Positions 1 to 5,872 of a DNA stretch of 6,020 nucleotides are shown here, one piece after another. The notes under the pieces are model-generated. The model made no database searches. It was not told where the DNA came from and worked only from the letters and a program-made list of their open reading frames with translations. The stretch's first letter is position 1, and each line of letters begins with the position of its first letter. This DNA is from Gammaproteobacteria bacterium (GTDB lineage Bacteria > Pseudomonadota > Gammaproteobacteria > Pseudomonadales > Azotimanducaceae_A). The stretch lies in the NCBI GenBank assembly GCA_002728935.1, contig PBWF01000033.1, positions 1 through 6,020 of the forward strand, read 5' to 3'. Both the position numbers and the translations under genes were made by a program.

Positions 1-576
1 CCAACCTCACCCTGGGATGGGCGAGACGGTTTTCGCATCAACGCTGGGAGTGACGTGTTGCATGACGTGGTCTGGGGCAGCAAGCGGCGCTCGGTACGGG
101 GTGAAATGCGACCTGCTCGCCAAGGTGGTTTAGCCACCGTTGATGTTCTCGGCTTCTCCATGACAGTCGAGGCGTTGGGTGACGCTTTGGTATGTGACGG
201 GGCAATGGGGCGCTGGCGAATCGAGGCATCTCAGCGCGACCATACGGTGTGGTTATTCGTGACGCCTACGTCACTGGTTGGCCAAACGCTGAGGCTCGAA
301 TACACAAGGCAGCACCCAGGTGCTGCACGAGGCCAGCAAACGCAGGCGCGCTCCGATCAAACTGCGCCGATGACTGGCCGGGTGGTGAAGGTTAACGTTT
401 TGCCCGGGGAATCGGTCGAAACAGGCGATGTGTTGGTCGTGCTTGAGGCGATGAAAATGGAGCACTCAGTCCGTGCTGCATGGGCAGGACAAGTCAGTGA
501 AGTGAATTGCAAGCAGGGAGATCTGGTTGAAGGCGGCACGCGGCTCGTTGAGGTCGAGCCGCATGCCGAAGACTAA
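1..576 (+). CDS. Acyl-CoA carboxylase alpha subunit (biotin-carrying), C-terminal part, 5' truncated by window
   Basis: The reading frame is open from base 1 to the TAA at 574-576 and gives 191 residues, so the gene starts before the window; the internal GTG at 55 is not its start. Residues 121-187 form a biotinyl (BCCP) domain with the hallmark EAMKMEH, and Lys152 (codon 454-456) is the predicted biotinylation site. Residues 5-14 (WDGRDGFRIN) resemble the segment that opens the linker/BT domain of methylcrotonyl-CoA and related carboxylases, and roughly residues 15-105 would be that domain. The missing upstream part should hold the ATP-grasp biotin carboxylase. Such subunits pair with a carboxyltransferase beta subunit in the cytoplasm to carboxylate 3-methylcrotonyl-, geranyl-, propionyl- or acetyl-CoA. 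The substrate cannot be fixed from this fragment. The gene converges on the next one with a 6-base gap. Confidence 0.93.
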   Translation, partial: PTSPWDGRDGFRINAGSDVLHDVVWGSKRRSVRGEMRPARQGGLATVDVLGFSMTVEALGDALVCDGAMGRWRIEASQRDHTVWLFVTPTSLVGQTLRLEYTRQHPGAARGQQTQARSDQTAPMTGRVVKVNVLPGESVETGDVLVVLEAMKMEHSVRAAWAGQVSEVNCKQGDLVEGGTRLVEVEPHAED

Positions 577-582
577 GGTCCC

Positions 583-1467
583 TTAAAGCATTCCGCCCCG
601 AGGTACAGCACCCGTCATATCGAGCAAGCGTTCGCTTTCCGCCATCAGTGATTCGAACGTGGCATCGACACCTAGGTCCACGGAATCGTTGACGTAGACT
701 TGTGCTCGGTAGAACTTGCCGCCGCCTGCATTGATGACCGCGCCATTTGGGGCGTCTTCGCTTGTCATGTAGAGCACCGCCGGGCTGACAAGACTGGGCG
801 CTGATTCGGCGGGTGGGTTGCTTGGGTCGATCTCACGCCCTGGGATCGTAGCAATCATTCGAGTCGCCGCGGCAGGGGCAAGCGTGTTCACTCGAACATT
901 GTTTTTCGCGCCCTCCAGCGCCAGTACATTCATCATCCCCAGCATGCCCATTTTGGCGGCGCCATAGTTGGTTTGGCCGAAGTTGCCGTAGATGCCGGAG
1001 CTTGAGCTGGTGAGCACAATCCGGCCATAACCTTGCGCATTCATATGGGGCCAGGCCGCGTGTGTCACATAGGCAGAGCCGGAGAGGTGGACTTTGAGCA
1101 CAATGTCCCAATCCTCCAGTGCCATTTTCTTAAATGATTTATCTCGCAGGATGCCCGCGTTGTTCACAAGAATATCGATTCGACCAAACGCATCTATGGC
1201 GGTTTGAACTATGCTCGCTGCACCCTCAGGGTCTGATACAGAGGCTTTGTTAGCGACTGCCTCGGCGCCAAGCGCTTTCAGTTCCTCGACAACCGCATCG
1301 GCCGCATCACCAGCGCCGCTACCATCAACGCCGCCGCCCAAGTCATTGATGACGACTTTGGCTCCGCGCTTGGCATACTCAATCGCATGCGCTCGTCCTA
1401 GGCCTCCCCCGGCCCCTGTAATTACTGCGACTTTGCCCGCAAATTCACTATTTTCGATAACTGGCAT
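583..1467 (-). CDS. SDR-family 3-hydroxyacyl-CoA dehydrogenase, HSD17B4/MFE-2-like
   Basis: A complete 294-residue short-chain dehydrogenase. Visible motifs are the cofactor glycine motif TGAGGGLG (17-24), Asp42 at the end of strand beta-2 (suggesting NAD+ over NADP+), NNAG (102-105), and the catalytic residues Ser155, Tyr168 and Lys172 in TSSSSGIYGNFGQTNYGAAK. The YGNFGQ(T/A)NY signature and the HLSGSAYVTHAAWPHM stretch (127-142) are typical of the dehydrogenase domain of peroxisomal multifunctional enzyme type 2. That family oxidises (3R)-hydroxyacyl-CoA to 3-ketoacyl-CoA. Only the dehydrogenase domain is present; there is no fused hydratase or SCP2 domain, which is usual for bacterial stand-alone versions. 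The ATG at 1467 is preceded on the minus strand by GAGGGGAAG, six bases upstream. No signal peptide is seen, so it should be cytoplasmic. It is divergent from the flavoprotein gene and convergent with the carboxylase. A hydroxysteroid or other secondary-alcohol substrate is possible. Confidence 0.9.
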   Translation of the reverse strand: MPVIENSEFAGKVAVITGAGGGLGRAHAIEYAKRGAKVVINDLGGGVDGSGAGDAADAVVEELKALGAEAVANKASVSDPEGAASIVQTAIDAFGRIDILVNNAGILRDKSFKKMALEDWDIVLKVHLSGSAYVTHAAWPHMNAQGYGRIVLTSSSSGIYGNFGQTNYGAAKMGMLGMMNVLALEGAKNNVRVNTLAPAAATRMIATIPGREIDPSNPPAESAPSLVSPAVLYMTSEDAPNGAVINAGGGKFYRAQVYVNDSVDLGVDATFESLMAESERLLDMTGAVPRGGML

Positions 1468-1662
1468 GAAATACTTCCCCTCTGTGGCGTCATGAATGGG
1501 CGAAGGCTACCAGAAATTGGCAATCCGTGTCCGTGCGGCCTCGGGTGGCTGGCTTACTCGAAGGAGGCGCTCGTGTTGCGTAGCGCGAGCAAGGGCTGAG
1601 CATGTCATCAGCTGGCGAAGCGGGTTGATAAGCAGTACAAAGGAAGAAAAAGAGGACAAGCC
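1468..1662. promoter_or_regulatory. Divergent intergenic region, presumed promoters for the SDR and flavoprotein genes
   Basis: The two flanking genes point away from each other, so these 195 bases must carry at least one start of transcription each way unless both are read through from elsewhere. I could not pick out a convincing sigma70 or sigma54 pair on either strand. A loose inverted repeat, GCTCG at 1569-1573 and CGAGC at 1586-1590, could be part of an operator but is short. The plus-strand end is an 18-base pure purine run (1639-1656) that contains the AGAGG ribosome binding site of the flavoprotein gene. Confidence 0.45.
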
Positions 1663-2316
1663 ATGACGTTTGAGATTTCTCCAACTAATCGGGTGAGGCA
1701 ATTGAGCGAGAAGGCGCGGTATGACGAAGAATCCGTCCATGCGATTTTAGATGCCGGGCTGGTTGCGCAGGTCGCATTTGTGCAAGAGGGTAAGCCCGTT
1801 GTCGTGCCGATGATCTATGGTCGAGATGGCAATCGACTCTACCTCCATGGGGCCCGTAAAGCCCGTGTGATCCGCATGCTGGAGGCGGGGCCCAGCGTCT
1901 GCCTCAATGTCACCTTGCTCGATGGCATTGTCTACGCGAGATCCCTCTTTAATTCGTCGATGAATTATCGGTCGGTGACGGTCCACGGTACCGCCAACCT
2001 TATTGAGGGTGATGAGCGAGTCCACGCCCTGTCAGTCATTAGTGAGCATTTGATGCCAGGGCGGAGCGAGGAAGTCCGTCCGTCTCACGAAAAAGAAATC
2101 TTGATGACGGGTGTAATCCAGGTGGAAATCGAAAGCGCATCGGCGAAAATTTCCATGGGCCCTCCTGACGATGAAGACGAGGATATGGACGCGCCCGTTT
2201 GGGCTGGGGTGATGCCACTTCGGTTAAAAGCCGGGACATTGATACGGGATCCAGAGGTGCCAGAGGACATGCTTCCAACACCCCACATGCAGTCTCAAAC
2301 CGGGCGATCGTTTTGA
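1663..2316 (+). CDS. Pyridoxamine 5'-phosphate oxidase family protein, putative FMN-binding
   Basis: A 217-residue protein with the split-barrel flavin-binding fold of the pyridoxamine 5'-phosphate oxidase superfamily, closest by eye to the Pyridox_ox_2/NimA-like branch. Supporting features are the opening RYDEESVHAILDAGLVAQV (19-37), the barrel strands VVVPMIYGRDGNRLYLHG (46-63), the conserved SMNYRSVTVHG (99-109), and the closing ASAKISMGPPDDE...APVWAGVMPLRL (159-188). The acidic run DDEDEDMD (169-176) before PVWAG is seen in relatives. Family members bind FMN, or sometimes F420 or heme, and few have known substrates, so the reaction here is unassigned; it should not be called PdxH. The ATG at 1663 follows AGAGG with a 7-base spacer. 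The gene heads the plus-strand set flavoprotein, acyl-CoA synthetase, amidase, but gaps of 133 and 146 bases leave it open whether they form one operon. Confidence 0.88.
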   Translation: MTFEISPTNRVRQLSEKARYDEESVHAILDAGLVAQVAFVQEGKPVVVPMIYGRDGNRLYLHGARKARVIRMLEAGPSVCLNVTLLDGIVYARSLFNSSMNYRSVTVHGTANLIEGDERVHALSVISEHLMPGRSEEVRPSHEKEILMTGVIQVEIESASAKISMGPPDDEDEDMDAPVWAGVMPLRLKAGTLIRDPEVPEDMLPTPHMQSQTGRSF

Positions 2317-2334
2317 GATCGCGAGGTCTCTTTC
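2315..2334 (+). terminator. Possible weak terminator hairpin at the end of the flavoprotein gene
   Basis: GAGATC (2315-2320) can pair with GGTCTC (2325-2330) across the tetraloop GCGA, a GNRA-type loop, with one G-U wobble in RNA. Only TTT follows, so intrinsic termination would be weak. The stem begins inside the TGA stop codon (2314-2316). An overlapping hairpin, GCGATC (2304-2309) with GATCGC (2317-2322), would exclude it. Confidence 0.3.
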
Positions 2335-2449
2335 AGCGCCTGCGCATAGCGCCTGCCTTTGGACACTCCTGTTTCATAGCTGTTCCCGTTCGGCAGGCCC
2401 TCAAGTAACATCAAGAGTCGTTTAAATAAAGAGATAAGAGGGTGGGGAT

Positions 2450-4258
2450 ATGGGCCTAGGAGACACCATTCGAACGCTGGCGCAAATGCCAACGCTACTG
2501 AAGTTGAAAAAAGGGATGGTCCCGAGAGCGCCTGATGTTACTGATAGTTTTTCGGCTAGAGTTGAGGCGAACGCCGTGCGTTTCGGGCAGCGTCCGGCGA
2601 TTGTCTTTGAGAGTCGAACGCTCACTTGGTCTGAGCTCAACGAAGAGGCCAACCGCTACGCTCAGTATTTCAAAGGACAAGGGCTTGAACGTGGCGACAC
2701 TGTCAGCCTGATTATGGAAAATCGCGTCGAATTCTTGGCGCTACTCATCGGCCTCAATAAGCTCGGTGTCACCATCGGGCTAATCAACACCAATTTAAAC
2801 GGTCGACCGCTTGCCCACTGTGTCAATGTCACTAACTCTAAAAAGTGCATCTTCGGTGCTGAAGTGGCAGCGCGCATGGAGGAGGTCAAAGCGGAGCTCT
2901 CGTTGTCAGAGGGTGAGGACTACTACGTCGTTGCCGATGGTGATAACGCGCCGTCACTTAATTGGGCCATCGACCTTGGTAGCGCGAGCGACGATGCGTC
3001 TCGCGATAATCCTCCCGACACGGTGGAAACCACCATCGGAGAGACAGCGTTCTACATTTTTACTTCTGGAACGACAGGCTTGCCTAAGGCCGCTGTGCTT
3101 TCAAACCGTCGTTACCTGATTAGTGCCGACATGGCGGCCATTGCTGGTTTTAAGGCAACTGAACAAGACCGGCTTTACATATGCTTGCCGCTCTACCACG
3201 GCACAGGCTTGATGGTCGGCGTCGGTGCAGTGATTGCTTCAGGCGCGAGTATGTTTGTGCGGCGAAAGTTCTCTGCGTCGAATTTCTTGTCTGAAGTCCG
3301 TGAACAAGGGTGCACGCTGCTCATCTACATTGGAGAGCTTTGCCGGTATTTGGTTAATACACCAGAAGCGCCAGATGATGCCAATAACCCGATTCGGTCC
3401 ATGATGGGCAACGGCATGCGTCCCGATGTGTGGATGAACTTTAAACAGCGATTTGGCCTCTCTCGTATTGTTGAATTCTATGGTGCGTCCGAAGGCAATG
3501 TGGCCTTCGCCAATCTTATGAATAAAGACTGCACAGTCGGAATGACGTCAGCCGAAGTCGCGCTGGTTAAATACGATGTACTGAATGATGAAATCGTTCG
3601 CGATTCGAGCGGGCGTTGTATTTCGGTCAATGAAGGTGAACCCGGGTTGCTGCTAGGAAAAATCACCGAGGAGGCCGTGTTCGAGGGATACACCGACGTC
3701 GAAGCCACCGAAAAGAAGATTATTCGTGACGCGCTTGAGTCGGGCGACAAATGGTTTAACACTGGCGATTTGATGCAGACCGTTGATGTTGGGTTCACGA
3801 TGGGATACCCCCACTATCAGTTCGTGGACCGGGTCGGCGATACCTTCCGATGGAAATCAGAAAACGTCTCCACGAACGAAGTCGGCGAGATTCTGAATAG
3901 TTTTGATCAGATCGAATTTTGTAACGTGTACGGCGTTGAGGTGCCTGGCGCTGACGGTCGAGCGGGTATGGTTGCCGTCACCTTGAAGGAAGGCGTGTCA
4001 TCGTTTGACCTCGATGCGTTTGCCAGCTTTGCCGATGCTGAGCTACCCACCTATGCGGTGCCGCTCTTTGTGCGGATTCAGCAAGATATCGATGTGACCG
4101 GGACCTTCAAAATGGTTAAGGGAGATTTGCGGAAAGAGGGATACGACATTCGTCAATGCGCTGATCCAGTTTATGTTCGCTTGCCTGGGAGCAAAGAGTT
4201 TGTGTCGATGGACGAGTCAACACTCGAGCGCATTCAGTCGGCGCAGGCTGGGTTTTAA
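2450..4258 (+). CDS. Long/very-long-chain acyl-CoA synthetase, FATP-type
   Basis: A complete 602-residue member of the ANL adenylate-forming superfamily, which joins a fatty or related carboxylic acid to CoA with ATP via an acyl-AMP. Motifs in order: the P-loop-like TSGTTGLPK (205-213), PLYHGTG (247-253), YGASEGN (344-350), FEGYTDVEATEKK (411-423), WFNTGD (435-440), FVDRVGDTFRWKSENVST (458-475), and the C-terminal TGTFK (550-554), where Lys554 is the predicted catalytic lysine. The VGDTFRWKSENVST and FEGYTDVEATEKK blocks place it in the fatty acid transport protein/very-long-chain (FadD6-like) group rather than the FadD group. Length is normal for that group (about 600). No clear signal peptide or membrane helix is seen. 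The ATG at 2450 is preceded by a purine-rich AAGAGGGTGGGG stretch. Chain length and substrate are not readable: fatty, branched/isoprenoid or steroid side-chain acids are all possible. It lies 133 bases after the flavoprotein and 146 before the amidase. Confidence 0.94.
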   Translation: MGLGDTIRTLAQMPTLLKLKKGMVPRAPDVTDSFSARVEANAVRFGQRPAIVFESRTLTWSELNEEANRYAQYFKGQGLERGDTVSLIMENRVEFLALLIGLNKLGVTIGLINTNLNGRPLAHCVNVTNSKKCIFGAEVAARMEEVKAELSLSEGEDYYVVADGDNAPSLNWAIDLGSASDDASRDNPPDTVETTIGETAFYIFTSGTTGLPKAAVLSNRRYLISADMAAIAGFKATEQDRLYICLPLYHGTGLMVGVGAVIASGASMFVRRKFSASNFLSEVREQGCTLLIYIGELCRYLVNTPEAPDDANNPIRSMMGNGMRPDVWMNFKQRFGLSRIVEFYGASEGNVAFANLMNKDCTVGMTSAEVALVKYDVLNDEIVRDSSGRCISVNEGEPGLLLGKITEEAVFEGYTDVEATEKKIIRDALESGDKWFNTGDLMQTVDVGFTMGYPHYQFVDRVGDTFRWKSENVSTNEVGEILNSFDQIEFCNVYGVEVPGADGRAGMVAVTLKEGVSSFDLDAFASFADAELPTYAVPLFVRIQQDIDVTGTFKMVKGDLRKEGYDIRQCADPVYVRLPGSKEFVSMDESTLERIQSAQAGF

Positions 4259-4404
4259 TGGGGGGCGTCTATCGATTCTGTTGGCGAGTTTTTGACGATT
4301 CTCGCGATGGGGAAGGCGTGTCCTCGCCGAAAAAGCCAATGTAGGTTCCTGCTAACAGAAAGTGGGGCATCGCCAAGAAAAATGAGAGGAAGGGGGAGCC
4401 GACC
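4259..4404 (+). promoter_or_regulatory. Leader region of the amidase gene with a possible long-range RNA stem
   Basis: This noncoding gap has no start codon in frame with the amidase before its ATG; the frame is closed by TAG at 4342-4344. Bases 4276-4286 can pair with 4350-4360 over 11 base pairs (nine Watson-Crick, two G-U), enclosing about 63 bases with several small internal inverted repeats. A 15-base purine run (4384-4398) just before the ATG contains the ribosome binding site GGGGGAG with a 6-base spacer. No clear promoter hexamers and no terminator with a T-run for the upstream gene were found. The stem may be chance. Confidence 0.25.
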
Positions 4405-5850
4405 ATGCTAGCTTATGAATCTGCGTTATCGCTCGCTGGAAAAATCAAACGAAAAGAAATTAGCTCACGAGAGTTAACCGAACTCTACATCCAGCGCATC
4501 GAACATTACGACAACGAGATCAATGCAGTAGTCGTTCGAACCTTCGATGCTGCGCTTGCAGCCGCAGACCATGCCGATCAAGCGCTAGCAAAGGGTGAGG
4601 ATTTGGGGCCGCTACACGGTTTGCCGATGACCATCAAAGAGTCTTATGTGCTGGCTGACACGCCGGCAACCTGGGGACAATTGAGCTTTAAGGACAACAT
4701 ATCAGCAACAGACGGGCTTGCGGTCAGTCGGTTCAAGGGGGCGGGCGCGCACTTTTTGGGCAAGACCAATGTGCCCGTCGATTTGGCGGATTTTCAAAGC
4801 TATAACCCGGTCTATGGAGTAACGGGTAATCCGTGGGATACGGACAGAACACCCGGCGGGTCATCAGGAGGCAGCGCGGCAGCGTTGGCTGCAGGCTTAA
4901 CGGGCCTTGAGGCCGGGTCAGATATTGGCGGGTCCATCCGCAACCCTGCACACTTTTGTGGTGTTTATGGACACAAACCAACCTACGGGATCGTGCCCAT
5001 GCAAGGACATGAATTAGTCTCAGGCCTGCCTGAGGCAGATCTAGCGGTTTGCGGTCCACTCGCAAGAAGTGCCGAGGACTTAGCCATTGCGCTCTCGATT
5101 ATGGCGGGTCCTGCAGAGCGAGAAGCTACGGGTTGGTCACTTTCGCTGCCCGAAGCAGATATCAAGGAGCTCAGTCAATATAGGGTCGCCATCTGGGCAA
5201 CAGATGTGCTCGCGCCGGTTACCCGTGAAGTGGAAGACCGTGCGCTGAAGGTTGGACAAACGCTGGAGCGACTGGGCGCGCAGGTGGGATTTGATGCACG
5301 ACCGGATTTTGACCTCACCCATGCGATGAATAACTATTCAACCTTGCTGAATTCAGTTATGACTGCGGCTTGGGATGATGCTGCGGTTAGCAGGGCGATA
5401 GAACGTGCGGCGTCTTTTGATTCTAGTGATCAGTCAACGGACGCAGTTAATGCGAGAGCAGCGGTGCTCTCCCATCGCGAATGGATCAGAGCGAACAGGC
5501 GTCGTGAGAAGTTGCGGCATGCTTGGAGCACCTTCTTCGAGGACTGGGATATTTTGATTTGCCCACAGATGGCGACCCCGGCATTCCCTCATGATCATCG
5601 AGCGTTCTATAAGCGCACACTGCTGGTTGATAACGTAGAGCAACCCTATTTTCAACAATTGATGTGGGCGGGAATGATTGTGAACGCCTACTTGCCGAGC
5701 ACAGTGTTCCCGACGAGCCTATCAGCCGAGGGTTTGCCGATAGGGCTTCAGGCGGTCAGCGCGCCCTTCAGGGATTATCGGTGCATTGAGTTTGCCCGGC
5801 TGATTACCGAGGAGATGGGCGGTTTCGTTGCCCCGAGCCAATACCCGTAA
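4405..5850 (+). CDS. Amidase-signature family hydrolase
   Basis: A complete 481-residue amidase-signature enzyme, which hydrolyses a C-N amide bond to a carboxylic acid and an amine or ammonia. The Ser-cisSer-Lys triad is intact: Lys78 in GLPMTIKES (72-80), the cis-serine Ser153 in GGSSGGS (151-157), and the nucleophile Ser177 in GSDIGGSIRNP (171-181). The 24-residue spacing of the two serines matches the family. The core continues through FCGVYGHKPTYG (184-195), and the C-terminal LICPQMATPAF (384-394) and GLPIGLQAVS (443-452) are also typical. Length is normal (about 450-510). GatA is unlikely, because no gatB or gatC is adjacent; a fatty-acid-amide, aryl-amide or 6-aminohexanoate-oligomer type hydrolase is more likely, but the substrate cannot be read. 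No signal peptide is seen, so it should be cytoplasmic. The ATG at 4405 has a strong purine-rich ribosome binding site. It lies downstream of the acyl-CoA synthetase on the same strand and converges with the SRPBCC gene across 22 bases. Confidence 0.93.
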   Translation: MLAYESALSLAGKIKRKEISSRELTELYIQRIEHYDNEINAVVVRTFDAALAAADHADQALAKGEDLGPLHGLPMTIKESYVLADTPATWGQLSFKDNISATDGLAVSRFKGAGAHFLGKTNVPVDLADFQSYNPVYGVTGNPWDTDRTPGGSSGGSAAALAAGLTGLEAGSDIGGSIRNPAHFCGVYGHKPTYGIVPMQGHELVSGLPEADLAVCGPLARSAEDLAIALSIMAGPAEREATGWSLSLPEADIKELSQYRVAIWATDVLAPVTREVEDRALKVGQTLERLGAQVGFDARPDFDLTHAMNNYSTLLNSVMTAAWDDAAVSRAIERAASFDSSDQSTDAVNARAAVLSHREWIRANRRREKLRHAWSTFFEDWDILICPQMATPAFPHDHRAFYKRTLLVDNVEQPYFQQLMWAGMIVNAYLPSTVFPTSLSAEGLPIGLQAVSAPFRDYRCIEFARLITEEMGGFVAPSQYP

Positions 5851-5872
5851 TTCGGAATCGATACACTGAATG

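Noticed and set aside
55..576. A separate 173-residue biotinyl protein beginning at the GTG at 55
   Set aside because: The frame is open to base 1, and residues before the GTG (WDGRDGFRIN) fit the carboxylase alpha subunit, so this is the tail of a larger gene.
833..1111. Minus-strand open frame inside the SDR gene
   Set aside because: It is an alternate frame of a gene with an intact catalytic motif set. Its translation is rich in Cys, Pro and Arg and shows no recognisable domain.
2335..2356. Nine-base direct repeat AGCGCCTGC at 2335-2343 and 2348-2356
   Set aside because: There are only two short GC-rich copies 13 bases apart, with no third copy and no link to a promoter element.
2811..3119. 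102-codon plus-strand open frame within the synthetase
   Set aside because: It overlaps the conserved adenylation core in another frame, and its composition is unlike a real protein.
3478..3798. 106-codon minus-strand open frame opposite the synthetase
   Set aside because: It is Ser/Thr-rich, has no domain and sits antisense to the conserved YGASEGN to WFNTGD region.
4273..4305. Direct repeat CGATTCT and a GCGAG/CTCGC inverted repeat after the synthetase gene, considered as a terminator
   Set aside because: The stem is 5 bp with a 12-base loop, and no T-run follows the 3' arm.
4733..5065. 110-codon minus-strand open frame opposite the amidase
   Set aside because: It lies over the amidase catalytic core, has no recognisable motif and is best explained as a shadow of that gene.
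4405..5850. Amidase as GatA of the Asp/Glu-tRNA amidotransferase
   Set aside because: The core signature is shared by the whole family, and no gatB or gatC gene flanks it; the context is acyl-CoA metabolism.
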